In this document: in pieces, positions 1 through 10,135 of the stretch | How the letters are laid out: every line of letters starts with the position of its first letter | Numbering within the stretch: position 1 is the stretch's first letter | Assembly (NCBI RefSeq): GCF_003268025.1 | Contig: NZ_QLUW01000008.1 | Span: forward strand, 1-64,000 | DNA length: 64,000 bases | From: Paenibacillus montanisoli | GTDB lineage: Bacteria; Bacillota; Bacilli; Paenibacillales; Paenibacillaceae | Direction: 5' to 3' | Notes under the pieces: model-generated | Told to the model about the DNA's origin: nothing | The model's database searches: none | Seen by the model: the letters and a program-made list of their open reading frames with translations, nothing else | Program-made: the position numbers and the translations under genes

Positions 1-124
1 GGTTGCCTACGTGTTACTCACCCGTCCGCCGCTAACCTTCCCCGAAGGGAAGATCCGCTCGACTTGCATGTATTAGGCACGCCGCCAGCGTTCGTCCTGA
101 GCCAGGATCAAACTCTCCATAAAA
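1..124 (-). rRNA. 16S ribosomal RNA, 5' end only
   Basis: Read on the minus strand, this is the universal 5' end of bacterial 16S rRNA: GGAGAGTTTGATCCTGGCTC, then the GACGAACGCTGGCGGCGTG block and the helix that ends in ACGGGTGAGTAACACG. The gene runs off the left edge, so only about 120 nt are present. The mature 5' end near 124 is estimated from the usual position a few bases before GGAGAG. It lies downstream of lysS in the same orientation, as rrnJ does in B. subtilis. Confidence 0.97.
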
Positions 125-277
125 GTGGTCCGAAGACCATTTATGAATTCGCTTGTTAGCTCATTCAAAAACTAGCTTGTTTTAAAACCTTTTGACAGGT
201 CGCTCATTGTTCAGTTTTCAAGGAACAAATTCATTCGTTTCTCACTCGTTCGCCCGTGTCTCAGCGGCTACTTGATT

Positions 278-307
278 AATATATCATAGCCCACAACAAC
301 ATTGCAA
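278..307 (-). promoter_or_regulatory. Candidate sigma-A promoter of the rRNA operon
   Basis: On the minus strand a TTGCAA -35 (302-307) and a TATATT -10 (278-283) are separated by 18 bp, about 150 nt before the 16S gene. The leader that follows contains the CCTTGAAAACTGAAC element commonly seen in Bacillales rrn leaders. More upstream promoters could exist; this is the only clear one between lysS and 16S. Confidence 0.6.
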
Positions 308-368
308 CCCTTTTTTAAAACTTTTTTATTTTCTTTTGTAAAAACAGCGTTGAAGTGCTCTTTAGACA

Positions 369-402
369 ACAAAAAAACCGCCAAGAATCAACTCCTTGGC
401 GG
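369..402 (-). terminator. Rho-independent terminator after lysS
   Basis: On the minus strand an 8-bp stem CCGCCAAG/CTTGGCGG (395-402 and 378-385) is followed by seven T residues. It lies just past the lysS stop codon and separates lysS from the rRNA promoter. Confidence 0.9.
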
Positions 403-417
403 TTCACTACTCGCTTA

Positions 418-1929
<1,512 letters not shown>

Positions 1930-2008
1930 TCATCTCCTTATTAATCCAGCACGCAAACGCCTATGCGGCGCCGGCATCAGCCCGAAAGCTATTTCTGCTC
2001 CACAATGA

Positions 2009-2036
2009 GGAAAAAAGCTTCCACAAGGAAGCTTTC
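2009..2036 (-). terminator. Rho-independent terminator after greA
   Basis: Minus-strand hairpin AAGCTTCC-TTGT-GGAAGCTT (stem arms 2027-2034 and 2015-2022) is followed by TTTTTT. It lies between the greA stop and lysS. Confidence 0.85.
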
Positions 2037-2053
2037 TCAAAAGGCATGCCTGG

Positions 2054-2530
2054 TTATTTTTTAATATCAACGATTTTATATTGAATGATGCCGGCTGGTA
2101 CGCTTACTTCAACGATCGTGCCTTTCATTTTGCCCAAAATAGCTTTGCCAACCGGACTTTCATTTGAAATTTTGTTCTTGAGCGGATCGGACTCGGCCGT
2201 ACCGACAATCGTATACTCCATCGTGTCGCCGAACTCCAAATCTTCCACCGTTACGATGGAACCGATGCTTACCGTATCGATATTGATCTCATCGTTATTG
2301 ATAATGCGGGCGTTGCGGAGCATTTTCTCCAGCGTAATGATGCGGCCTTCGATGAATGCCTGCTCGTTTTTCGCATCTTCATATTCAGAGTTCTCGCTGA
2401 TATCGCCATAGCCGATAGCCACTTTGATCCGTTCTGCAACTTCACGACGTTTGACGGACTTCAGATTTTCCAGTTCATCTTCCAGCTTCTTGAGCCCATC
2501 TTGCGTAAGGATAATTTCTTTATCGCTCAT
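2054..2530 (-). CDS. greA: Transcription elongation factor GreA
   Basis: Rescues backtracked RNA polymerase by stimulating transcript cleavage through the secondary channel. The 158-residue product shows the N-terminal coiled-coil hairpin (about residues 10-75, [17 protein letters not shown] then [19 protein letters not shown]) with the acidic tip [12 protein letters not shown] that coordinates Mg2+. The C-terminal FKBP-like domain has the [13 protein letters not shown] motif. The ATG at 2530 is chosen over a longer upstream reading because AGGAGA lies 10 nt before it and the family begins there. It has its own consensus promoter and terminator, so it is probably monocistronic. In B. subtilis greA lies elsewhere, so its place between dusB and lysS is a lineage difference. 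Confidence 0.97.
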   Translation of the reverse strand: MSDKEIILTQDGLKKLEDELENLKSVKRREVAERIKVAIGYGDISENSEYEDAKNEQAFIEGRIITLEKMLRNARIINNDEINIDTVSIGSIVTVEDLEFGDTMEYTIVGTAESDPLKNKISNESPVGKAILGKMKGTIVEVSVPAGIIQYKIVDIKK

Positions 2531-2677
2531 GGTACCAATTCTCCTGTCGTGTGGCATTTTTTCATACCGTGTATGAATCACTGTTACCTAATATATTACG
2601 CATCATGCCTATGATGACACCGCGCAGGAATGAGAAATCATCGTCTTAAACCCAGGCGGACGGCTTGTTATTGGAAG

Positions 2678-2706
2678 ATTATATTTCATGTTCCCCTATA
2701 TGTCAA
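2678..2706 (-). promoter_or_regulatory. Consensus sigma-A promoter of greA
   Basis: Perfect TTGACA (2701-2706) and TATAAT (2678-2683) with 17-bp spacing on the minus strand. It lies upstream of a leader of roughly 140 nt before greA. Confidence 0.9.
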
Positions 2707-2742
2707 CGAAAGCGGGGCAGCAAATGTAATCGCTTAACTCCG

Positions 2743-2779
2743 CAAAACGCAAAGGACTCAGGCGATGAGCTCCTTTGCG
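2743..2779 (-). terminator. Rho-independent terminator after dusB
   Basis: Minus-strand stem CGCAAAGGA/TCCTTTGCG (arms 2771-2779 and 2748-2756) followed by TTTT. It closes the long folate-dusB operon. Confidence 0.8.
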
Positions 2780-2785
2780 CTTCGA

Positions 2786-3823
2786 TCAGTGATATACGGC
2801 TTCTTCCGGAGAAGTTGCCGGCGTGATGGACGCTGTAGGCGTTTCGCTCAGATTGCCAAGCGATTCGACATACTGTCCTAAAATTTGCACCATGTTGTCA
2901 CGCGTTGTTTCTTCCATGATAACATCCTTGACGCGAGCCGCTCCCGGGACCCCTTTTAGGTACCATGCCAAGTGCTTACGCATTTCGCGTACGGCGGTAG
3001 ACTCGCCTTTCAGGTTCACGAGACGGTCCATATGAAGGATGGCCACGTCCATCTTCTCGCGCGGCGTCGGGTCCGGCAGAAGCTCTCCCGTAGACAAATA
3101 TTGAATCGTCCGGTACAGCATCCACGGGTTGCCAAGCGCGCCGCGGCCGATCATGACGCCGTCGCAGCCTGTATGATCAAGCATGCGCTGAGCATCCTCT
3201 GGCGTGAAAACATCTCCGTTCCCAATGACAGGAATGGATACGGATTGCTTAACATCCCTTATAATGTCCCAATTGGCCTTACCTGTATACAATTGCTCCC
3301 TTGTACGGCCATGAACGCTGACCGCTTTGCCGCCTGCGCGCTCTACCGCGCGGGCATTCTCAACGGCATAGATATGCTCGCTGTCCCAGCCGATCCGCAT
3401 TTTAACCGTTACCGGCTTCTCGACGGCGTCGACAACGGCCGACACCATTTCATAGATTTTATTCGGATCGAGCAGCCAGCGGGCACCCGCATCGCATTTT
3501 GTTACTTTAGGGACGGGGCAGCCCATGTTGATGTCAATAATATCCGCGTTGGTCTGCTTATCCACGACCTTCGCCGCCTCAACCAGCGATTCGCGGTCAC
3601 CGCCAAAAATTTGCAAGCTGAGCGGCTTCTCGCGTTCATCCACGTATAGCATTTCAAGCGTCCGCTTATTGCCGTGCAGGATCGCTTTATCGCTGACCAT
3701 CTCGGCGCAAACCAGGCCGCAGCCGAACTCTTTGGCAATCAGTCGAAAAGCCGGGTTGCACACGCCTGCCATCGGCGCCAGCACGACTTTATTTTTCATC
3801 TCGATGTTTCCGATTTTAAGCAT
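2786..3823 (-). CDS. dusB: tRNA-dihydrouridine synthase DusB family
   Basis: FMN- and NADPH-dependent reductase that converts uridine to dihydrouridine in tRNA D-loops. The 345 residues form a TIM-barrel Dus domain with VVLAPMAGVCNPAFR near the N-terminus (FMN binding), the catalytic cysteine in INMGCPVPKV (Cys102), PVTVKMRIGW and VSVHGRTREQ, then the VIGNGDVFTPEDA phosphate-binding segment and the C-terminal helical domain. The start at 3823 has AGGGAG at suitable spacing; an ATG ten codons upstream lacks a ribosome site. It corresponds to B. subtilis yacF/dus1 and is the last gene of the folate operon here. Confidence 0.96.
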   Translation of the reverse strand: MLKIGNIEMKNKVVLAPMAGVCNPAFRLIAKEFGCGLVCAEMVSDKAILHGNKRTLEMLYVDEREKPLSLQIFGGDRESLVEAAKVVDKQTNADIIDINMGCPVPKVTKCDAGARWLLDPNKIYEMVSAVVDAVEKPVTVKMRIGWDSEHIYAVENARAVERAGGKAVSVHGRTREQLYTGKANWDIIRDVKQSVSIPVIGNGDVFTPEDAQRMLDHTGCDGVMIGRGALGNPWMLYRTIQYLSTGELLPDPTPREKMDVAILHMDRLVNLKGESTAVREMRKHLAWYLKGVPGAARVKDVIMEETTRDNMVQILGQYVESLGNLSETPTASITPATSPEEAVYH

Positions 3824-3868
3824 GGTAGTCCAAGCTCCCTTCCGATCTGGCACATGTTAACGTTTCAT

Positions 3869-4078
3869 TCATTTCAAATCCGCAGTTAGCTCACTGTAGC
3901 TAATGCCTAGCGTTTCCGATATCCGGTCAAGCAGCTTAGGGTCCGGCTTGCGCGTCCCGCGCTCTAACGAGCCGAGCACGGCTACGGATACACCCAGCTT
4001 TGCAGCCAGCTCTTGCTGCGTATAGCCTTTCAGCTTTCGGAATGCGCGGACACGCCCGGCCAATTGATCATATTCCAT
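3869..4078 (-). CDS. yazB: Small XRE-family helix-turn-helix protein (YazB)
   Basis: A 69-residue protein consisting almost only of a Cro/C1-type HTH domain: the core GYTQQELAAKLGVSVAVLGS is followed by LERGTRKPDPKLLDRISETL. No effector domain is present. It overlaps the 3' end of folK by 49 bp in another frame and precedes dusB, matching yazB in the B. subtilis folate operon. DNA-binding is inferred from the fold; its target is unknown, and autoregulation of the folate operon is only a guess. Confidence 0.85.
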   Translation of the reverse strand: MEYDQLAGRVRAFRKLKGYTQQELAAKLGVSVAVLGSLERGTRKPDPKLLDRISETLGISYSELTADLK

Positions 4079-4611
4079 AGCGCGATTCCTTCCCCTCTGT
4101 CTTGTAGCGCCCGCTTCGCCCGTTCCTTCACTCGCTTCTGCAGCGCATGTTCATCCGGCAGCACATCGGCGAGAGGAACCAGCACGAAGGCCCGTTCCAT
4201 CATCCTCGGATGCGGCAGCGTAAGCTCCTCTTCCGTAAGGGTCACGCCATCGTAAAGCAGCATATCCAAATCGATCGTGCGCGGCCCCCAGCGTATATCG
4301 CGTTTGCGGCCAAGCTGATTCTCCATGGCAAGCATGGCGCGCAGCAGCTCATGCGGCTCTAGCGACGTGCGCAGCGCGGCAGCCATGTTTAGAAAAGCCG
4401 GCTGGTCGGTATAGCCGACCGGGTCGGTTTCATAAAGTGCAGATGCGCGTACTACCGTAATGGCAGGATGGTCATCCAGCAGACGGAGCGCAGCCTTCAG
4501 CTGCTGCTCTCGGTCGCCGAGATTGGCTCCAAGCGCGATATACGCCGATTGCCCGGCAGCGCTGCCGTTCCGTTCATTATTGCCTCGCGGGCTGTCGTGT
4601 TCCATGGTCAT
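4030..4611 (-). CDS. folK: 6-hydroxymethyl-dihydropterin pyrophosphokinase
   Basis: Transfers pyrophosphate from ATP to 6-hydroxymethyl-7,8-dihydropterin, the step before dihydropteroate synthase. In 193 residues the HPPK hallmarks are AYIALGANLGDRE (residues 23-34), YETDPVGYTDQPAFLN (60-75) and the metal/ATP signature RWGPRTIDLDMLLYDG (107-122). The first 20 residues are a variable Asn/Gly-rich lead-in, so the true start could be Met3. It overlaps folB upstream by 35 bp and yazB downstream by 49 bp, which points to translational coupling. Confidence 0.96.
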   Translation of the reverse strand: MTMEHDSPRGNNERNGSAAGQSAYIALGANLGDREQQLKAALRLLDDHPAITVVRASALYETDPVGYTDQPAFLNMAAALRTSLEPHELLRAMLAMENQLGRKRDIRWGPRTIDLDMLLYDGVTLTEEELTLPHPRMMERAFVLVPLADVLPDEHALQKRVKERAKRALQDRGEGIALWNMINWPGVSAHSES

Positions 4612-4969
4612 CCCGCTTTCTGCTAATTTCCACCGTCACGCCGTCGAAATGGATCTCAAACGGCGGATGCGGCTTCGTTACGGACACCGTCACTTCATTT
4701 ACACTAGTATAAGCGTCGAGCACGGCCGATGCAATGTGGCCAGCTAAAGCCTCGATCAGTTTGAACGGAGGTCCCTCGACAATACTCTTGACCCGCGCGT
4801 GAATTTCGGCATAGTTGATCGTATGCTCCAAGTCGTCCGTTCGGGCGGCCCGAGATAAATCCATCGCAAGCGTCAAATCCACATAAAACTGCTGGCCAAG
4901 CTTGTTCTCTTCCGGAAATACGCCGTGATAACCGAAGAAGCGCATCCCTCTCAGCGTCATTTTATCCAT
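4577..4969 (-). CDS. folB: Dihydroneopterin aldolase
   Basis: Cleaves 7,8-dihydroneopterin to 6-hydroxymethyl-dihydropterin and glycolaldehyde. The 130 residues include the typical opening DKMTLRGMRFFGYHGVFPEE, the VDLTLAMDLSRAARTDDLEHTINYAE strand region, and the LIEALAGHIASAVL helix with the catalytic-site Glu. The last dozen residues extend past the usual end of the family because the reading frame overlaps folK. It lies between folP and folK, in the usual folate order. Confidence 0.96.
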   Translation of the reverse strand: MDKMTLRGMRFFGYHGVFPEENKLGQQFYVDLTLAMDLSRAARTDDLEHTINYAEIHARVKSIVEGPPFKLIEALAGHIASAVLDAYTSVNEVTVSVTKPHPPFEIHFDGVTVEISRKRDDHGTRQPARQ

Positions 4970-4999
4970 CCTTCATTCCCCCGCTTTCGATAAACGTCT

Positions 5000-5884
5000 T
5001 CATTTAATGACATCAAGCTGCGGATATACGATAGCGTCTGCCATTAACGCCGTCTGTTTATTGGCAAGCACATCATGCACGCGGACGATCTGACAGCCCT
5101 GCATGATGCCAAGCGCGGTTGTCGCGGCTGTGCCGAATACGACCTCGGCGGTATCCAGCTGCAGCGTTTCTCGTATGAATTTCTTGCGGGAGGTGCCGAG
5201 CAGCACGGGATAGCCCTCGGCTACCAGCCGGTCCAATTGTCCCATAAGCGCAAGATTGTCGGCATATGTCTTGGCAAAGCCGATCCCCGGATCAAGCCAA
5301 ATGGCCGACTCCGCCACGCCCGCTTCCCGTGCCAATGCGATGCCTTCCTGCAGATCGGCTATCACATCCGGCATCAGATCCGTGTAATCGCGTGCCTGCC
5401 GATTATGGCTAATGATGACCGGACTGCGGTGCGCCGCGGCAACCTCCGCCATGCGGGGATCGGCCTTCAGTCCCCATACATCATTGATAATATGGGCGCC
5501 TGCTTCCAAGGCTTGGCTCGCCGTCTCGGCTTTATACGTATCGATGGACAGCGGCGTATCCGGTAATGCCTCGCGAATCGCCCGAATGACGGGGATGACG
5601 CGCTTCAGCTCCTCCTCAAGCGGAACCGCCGCGCTGCCCGGCCTCGTGGATTCCCCGCCAATATCGATAATGTCCGCCCCTTGCTCAACCAGCTCGCGGG
5701 CGTGACGGACTGCGGCTTCGATTTCGTTATACCGTCCGCCGTCTGAGAAGGAGTCCGGCGTCGCGTTCAAAATGCCCATGATCAGCGTTCGACTGCCTAG
5801 CGTTAGAGTGACTCCGTCCGTAAAACTATAGGTTCGCTCATAAGGCCAGCCGACTGGGGCCGAGCGTGTAATCGTTGCTTTCAT
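5000..5884 (-). CDS. folP: Dihydropteroate synthase
   Basis: Condenses dihydropterin pyrophosphate with p-aminobenzoate; it is the sulfonamide target (sul in B. subtilis). The 294-residue TIM barrel shows MGILNATPDSFSDGGRY (36-52), DIIDIGGESTRPGS (about 71-84), the LSIDTYKAETASQAL strand and VLLGTSRKKFI, all DHPS signatures. The start has GGAGG upstream. Its start overlaps the pabC stop by 4 bp (ATGA type), so the two are translationally coupled. Confidence 0.97.
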   Translation of the reverse strand: MKATITRSAPVGWPYERTYSFTDGVTLTLGSRTLIMGILNATPDSFSDGGRYNEIEAAVRHARELVEQGADIIDIGGESTRPGSAAVPLEEELKRVIPVIRAIREALPDTPLSIDTYKAETASQALEAGAHIINDVWGLKADPRMAEVAAAHRSPVIISHNRQARDYTDLMPDVIADLQEGIALAREAGVAESAIWLDPGIGFAKTYADNLALMGQLDRLVAEGYPVLLGTSRKKFIRETLQLDTAEVVFGTAATTALGIMQGCQIVRVHDVLANKQTALMADAIVYPQLDVIK

Positions 5885-6762
5885 CGTTTCGTATCCTCCC
5901 GGTAAGCTGAGAGCAGCTCTCTTGTGATCGGGCCGGACTGTCCGTTCCCGACCCGGCGGCAGCGGCCGGATTCATCCCTAATCGTCGTTACCGGAACCAG
6001 CTCCTGAATGGAGTTGGTCACCCATACTTCATCCGCCTCCTGCAAATCCGACCAGGTGTAGAAGCCTTCCTTCACAGCGGTTGCGGCAGGCAGTCCTGCT
6101 GCCAGTTCGATGACACGCCCGCGGGTAATACCCGGTAATATCCCTGTTTCAATAGACGGCGTATATAGGACTCCGCCGCATGCGAAGAAGAGATTGCTGA
6201 CGATGCCTTCGGCCAGCCAGCCTTCCCGTGTCAGCATGAGCCCTTCCGCGCCTGGCGCTGCTCCGCCGGTCGCGGCCAATTCCCGCTTGGCTATTATATT
6301 GTTCATATAATGCAGCGATTTCAACCGCACTTCGCCTTCAGGCGTATTGCGGCGCGTACGGAGCTGCACCAGCTCACGGCCTTCCACATAAAGCGATGGG
6401 GACGCGGCCGGCAGCGCTTTGACGAGCAGCAGCATGTTCGGCTGCTCATAGTCGCCCGCCGGCAGACCGAGCACGCCTTCGCCTGCGGTAATGGTCAGCC
6501 GCACATACGCTTCCGGCAGCTCGTTCACCGCCATCAGCTCGCGCAGCCAGCTTCTGAGTTCCGCGGCATCAAGTCTGCAGCGGATGCCTAGCGATTCGCA
6601 GCCTGCCGACAAGCGCGACAAATGCCTCTCTAGCAAGTAAGGCTCGCCCTCATAAGTCCGGAACGTTTCGAACAAGCCCATTCCATACAAAAAACCGTGA
6701 TCGTAGACCGAGATCACGGCTTCCTCCTGACGCATGATTTTGCCATTCCATCCGATCTTCAT
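5881..6762 (-). CDS. pabC: Aminodeoxychorismate lyase (class IV PLP enzyme)
   Basis: Converts 4-amino-4-deoxychorismate to p-aminobenzoate and pyruvate. The 293-residue fold-type IV enzyme has [18 protein letters not shown] (about 19-36), the catalytic Lys148 within [18 protein letters not shown], and the [15 protein letters not shown] and [16 protein letters not shown] segments. Branched-chain aminotransferases share this fold, but the position between pabA and folP makes PabC by far the best reading. Overlaps of 4 bp with both neighbours indicate one operon. Confidence 0.95.
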   Translation of the reverse strand: MKIGWNGKIMRQEEAVISVYDHGFLYGMGLFETFRTYEGEPYLLERHLSRLSAGCESLGIRCRLDAAELRSWLRELMAVNELPEAYVRLTITAGEGVLGLPAGDYEQPNMLLLVKALPAASPSLYVEGRELVQLRTRRNTPEGEVRLKSLHYMNNIIAKRELAATGGAAPGAEGLMLTREGWLAEGIVSNLFFACGGVLYTPSIETGILPGITRGRVIELAAGLPAATAVKEGFYTWSDLQEADEVWVTNSIQELVPVTTIRDESGRCRRVGNGQSGPITRELLSAYREDTKR

Positions 6763-7340
6763 CGTACCGCGCCTGCCCGCATGTTCAGGAAATTGCGAAG
6801 CAGCTTGTGCCCGTTCTCGGTGATGATCGATTCCGGGTGGAATTGCACGCCTTCGATGAGATACTCCTTGTGGCGAAGCCCCATAATTTCGCCCTCTTCC
6901 GTCTGTGCGCTGATTTCCAGGCAGTCGGGAAGCGTTTCTTTCTTCACGATCAGCGAATGGTAGCGAGTCGCCGTGTAAGGCGAAGGGATGCCTTCGAAAA
7001 CCGAGCGCCCGTCATGGTAGATCTGCGACGTTTTGCCATGCATCAGCTTCTCCGCCCGCACCACTTCGCCGCCGAAGGCTTGTCCGATCGACTGGTGGCC
7101 AAGGCAAACGCCGAAAATCGGGATTACCCCTTTAAACCGTTCGATGAGCGCGAGGCTGATTCCCGCTTCGTTCGGGCTGCAAGGTCCCGGCGAGATCAGG
7201 ATATGATCAGGCGCAAGGGCCGCGATCTCATCCAGACTGATTTCGTCATTGCGTTTGACGACGACCTCTTCGCCGAGCTCTCCTAAGTACTGCACCAAAT
7301 TGTACGTAAATGAGTCGTAGTTATCGATGACCAATATCAT
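6759..7340 (-). CDS. pabA: Glutamine amidotransferase of aminodeoxychorismate/anthranilate synthase
   Basis: Supplies ammonia from glutamine to PabB. The 193-residue class I amidotransferase begins [20 protein letters not shown] and has the nucleophile Cys79 in [11 protein letters not shown] and the His-Glu pair in GVQFHPESI. The start at 7340 is set by AGGGGG before it and by the family start; a longer reading is possible but unlike relatives. In B. subtilis this subunit serves both folate and tryptophan synthesis, and the same may hold here because no second copy lies in the window. Confidence 0.96.
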   Translation of the reverse strand: MILVIDNYDSFTYNLVQYLGELGEEVVVKRNDEISLDEIAALAPDHILISPGPCSPNEAGISLALIERFKGVIPIFGVCLGHQSIGQAFGGEVVRAEKLMHGKTSQIYHDGRSVFEGIPSPYTATRYHSLIVKKETLPDCLEISAQTEEGEIMGLRHKEYLIEGVQFHPESIITENGHKLLRNFLNMRAGAVR

Positions 7341-7360
7341 TTGCGCTTCCCCCTTGGTAA

Positions 7361-8926
7361 TTACAGCCGCACACGGTTTGCTTCCGCCCATTGCTCGCTG
7401 TACTCGATGGCCTTCCATAAGGCCTTGGCTTTGTTCAATGATTCGCGGTATTCGCGTTCCGGGTCGGAATCGATCACGATCCCCGCTCCGGCTTGAATGT
7501 GGACGACTTCATCCTTAACCGACATCGTTCTGATAATAATATTAAATTCCATATCCCCGTTGTAGTCAATCCATCCGAGAGATCCGGTGTATGGGCCCCG
7601 CCTGGTCGGCTCCAGCTCCTCGATAATCTCCATCGTGCGGATCTTCGGCGCGCCCGTTATGGTGCCGCCCGGGAAGGTCGCCCCGATGACATCGTAAGCG
7701 TCCTTGCCCTCGGCGATCGTGCCTTCCACCTGCGAGACCAGATGCATCACGTGACTGTAATATTCAATGACCATCAGCTCGGACACTTGAACGGTACCGT
7801 ATGCCGATATGCGTCCGAGATCGTTGCGTTCCAAATCGACGAGCATAATATGCTCCGCCCGCTCCTTCTCATTGCTCCGCAGCTCCTCAGTCATCCGCCG
7901 GTCTTCTTCCTCCGTGCGCCCGCGGCGGCGCGTACCCGCAATTGGACGGGTGGCGAGCTTCCCGTCCGCAAGCTCGACCAGCAGCTCCGGCGAAGCCGAT
8001 ACAAGCTGGAAATCGGGGCAATTCAGAAAGCCCATATAAGGCGACGGATTGAACAGCCGCAGCCATTCGTAAAGTTCCTCCGGGTTCGACTGCGTGTTGC
8101 GGCTTTGACGCTGGGAGAGATTGACCTGGAACACATCGCCTGCCGCGATATAGCTTCGAATCCGCTCGACCGCAGCCTTGAACGCTTCCTTGGCAAAAGG
8201 CGACTCGATGCCTTTTACCGCCTCCACGTCAATGAGAAGCGAACCGTCCTCCATAAAGCGCGTGCGCGCCCGGCGCAGCGCATCCGCAGATACAGCCGCT
8301 TCTCCGCCGGCGAAGGCCGACCATTGCGCGGCCATGCCGTCCGCCCGCCCACATGCCGCAGCGTACAAGCGCTCCAGCTGCTCAAGCGATTCTTGCCCGT
8401 CGATAGCCGTATGCACCGCGAAATAAAGCTGCTCCTTCTGATGGTCGACGATCCACAGCTCGTCCATCCGCATGAATAAATAATCCGGCAGACCCAAGTC
8501 GTCCGCTGCCATCTCCGGCAGCCGCTCTATCGAGCGAATGACATCGTAGCTCCAGAAGCCTGCGCAGCCGCCCGTCCACTTGGGCGCTTCCGGCACCCGG
8601 GGAGCTTTGCGCCCGTCCATCCAGCAGCGCACAGCTTCCAGCGGTTCGGCCTCGTACACCGTTACGCGGCCTTCCGCTTGGTCGACCGCCTCCGCTCTCA
8701 TCCCTTTCCCGCGAATGACCGAAGACGGATGCAGCCCTAGGTACGTATACCGCCCGTCTTTTCCGCTCTCCAGCACGAATGCGTGAGGTGAAGCCGTCTT
8801 CCAAGCCGCTTCCCATGAAGCCGGGCGCCCTTCTCCGCTCCCAAGCGGGCGCTTCGCAAGCAAAGGAAGCATGCTATAGCCTTGCTCCCGCCAATTGAGC
8901 CAATCTTTAAAGGCTGTACGTTCCAT
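7361..8926 (-). CDS. pabB: Aminodeoxychorismate synthase component I
   Basis: Aminates chorismate for p-aminobenzoate synthesis with PabA. The 521 residues include the anthranilate synthase component I N-terminal domain and the chorismate-binding domain with [39 protein letters not shown] and [16 protein letters not shown]. The motif PIAGT carries Ala where E. coli PabB has its active-site Lys (PIKGT), a feature shared with TrpE. Context (pabA-pabC-folP) still favours PabB over TrpE. It opens the folate operon; only a weak TATACT -10-like box is seen near 9002. Confidence 0.92.
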   Translation of the reverse strand: MERTAFKDWLNWREQGYSMLPLLAKRPLGSGEGRPASWEAAWKTASPHAFVLESGKDGRYTYLGLHPSSVIRGKGMRAEAVDQAEGRVTVYEAEPLEAVRCWMDGRKAPRVPEAPKWTGGCAGFWSYDVIRSIERLPEMAADDLGLPDYLFMRMDELWIVDHQKEQLYFAVHTAIDGQESLEQLERLYAAACGRADGMAAQWSAFAGGEAAVSADALRRARTRFMEDGSLLIDVEAVKGIESPFAKEAFKAAVERIRSYIAAGDVFQVNLSQRQSRNTQSNPEELYEWLRLFNPSPYMGFLNCPDFQLVSASPELLVELADGKLATRPIAGTRRRGRTEEEDRRMTEELRSNEKERAEHIMLVDLERNDLGRISAYGTVQVSELMVIEYYSHVMHLVSQVEGTIAEGKDAYDVIGATFPGGTITGAPKIRTMEIIEELEPTRRGPYTGSLGWIDYNGDMEFNIIIRTMSVKDEVVHIQAGAGIVIDSDPEREYRESLNKAKALWKAIEYSEQWAEANRVRL

Positions 8927-9046
8927 TCGCAGCCCCCTCCACTTCGTTTCCGTTCGAAGAGCTTGCCAAGCGGACCGCCTGCGCTCTTTGTTTGCCTGCT
9001 AGTATACCGAACTTGCGAGAAAAAGGAAAGAGAAGCCAGGTGATTT

Positions 9047-10135
9047 CTATCTGCGCTCCGAATCGAATTCCACGCTAACGGCAGTCTGAAACTTGAGCTG
9101 CGGATAGATGGCTTTCCACTCCTTAGCCTTCCAATGCCGATCCTGCGATCTTGCGATTTCTCCGAAGCCGACGGGATCCAAGTCATTTCGCTGAAATCGC
9201 CGAACAAGCCTGTCCAGCTCTGCCGCCAATTGCTGCTCCGCTTTCATTTTCAATTGTCCTTTCTCGGCTTCCGAGTGGACATCCATCGGCGAATTCGTGC
9301 GTTCCTGCAGCCTCGCATGAACCCGAACGCGTACCTTCATGCTTTTTTCGGAAGGATTCCAATCGTAGGAAGCGTTTGAATGTTCAAACATCATAATCAG
9401 CGGCAACCCGTCATTCTCGGATTCGTATAGAACATGGCTGACCGACTCCTCCAGCAAAGCGAACAAGAGAAGGTTCTGAGCTCCTTTTAAAGGCATGACA
9501 TATCGGTCATCTTTAAATAAGGCCAAGCCCTTCAGTTTGACGCTATTATTCCCGTTTTCCATCCCTACGAGGGGGAGGTAAGGATCCTGCCCTTCTCTCA
9601 CGTATTGTTTGACAAACGTAAGCAGGTTGGTCCCCGGAATGATACCCAGCCTCTCATGCTTCGATATCGTCGTGCTGATATTGGTGGCGGGGTCCACGTT
9701 CTTCGTGCTCATGTCCAGCATCGCTTTGGGGGATGTTTCAGTCAAAGCCAAAGACGTGCTCGCCGGCAAGTTGAATTCGCTTGTAAAAAAGCCCATAAAC
9801 CGGTACACCGGCTGCCTGGCAAGCTGCTCGTCGATCAGCAGCACCTGGGCTTTCCCAACCACGAGCCTCCCCGATGATTGGAGAGACAGCTCGTTCTGGA
9901 TCTCGGCCGGCGTTTTTCCCTGCGCGGTAACCGTGTGGTTCTCAAAACCGTCCTTCTTGTAGAACGGAATGCTGATGATTCCAGAAAGTTTCTCTTTGTC
10001 GTTCTCATCGGCTTCAACAGCGATCCCATAGATAATGCTTAATTGCTCGAGCGTTTCAGTCTGGCACCCTGTGACCATCAGCAGAATGAACACGACAAGA
10101 CCCGCTTGAAAGGTGCGGCACCGGCGCGGCATCAT
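9047..10135 (-). CDS. gerKC: Ger(x)C-family spore germination lipoprotein (GerKC type)
   Basis: Third subunit of a germinant receptor in the inner spore membrane. The 362-residue protein starts with a basic stretch, a hydrophobic segment and a lipobox ending VTGCQTETLEQL (Cys about 24), so it should be lipidated. The rest fits the Ger(x)C fold: QLSIIYGIAVEADE at the N-terminal side, SSGRLVVGKAQVLLIDE, and a C-terminal region with VRVHARLQERTN and a Glu/Lys-rich helix. Its ATG overlaps the permease stop by 4 bp. Which germinant the receptor recognises cannot be told. Confidence 0.9.
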   Translation of the reverse strand: MMPRRCRTFQAGLVVFILLMVTGCQTETLEQLSIIYGIAVEADENDKEKLSGIISIPFYKKDGFENHTVTAQGKTPAEIQNELSLQSSGRLVVGKAQVLLIDEQLARQPVYRFMGFFTSEFNLPASTSLALTETSPKAMLDMSTKNVDPATNISTTISKHERLGIIPGTNLLTFVKQYVREGQDPYLPLVGMENGNNSVKLKGLALFKDDRYVMPLKGAQNLLLFALLEESVSHVLYESENDGLPLIMMFEHSNASYDWNPSEKSMKVRVRVHARLQERTNSPMDVHSEAEKGQLKMKAEQQLAAELDRLVRRFQRNDLDPVGFGEIARSQDRHWKAKEWKAIYPQLKFQTAVSVEFDSERR

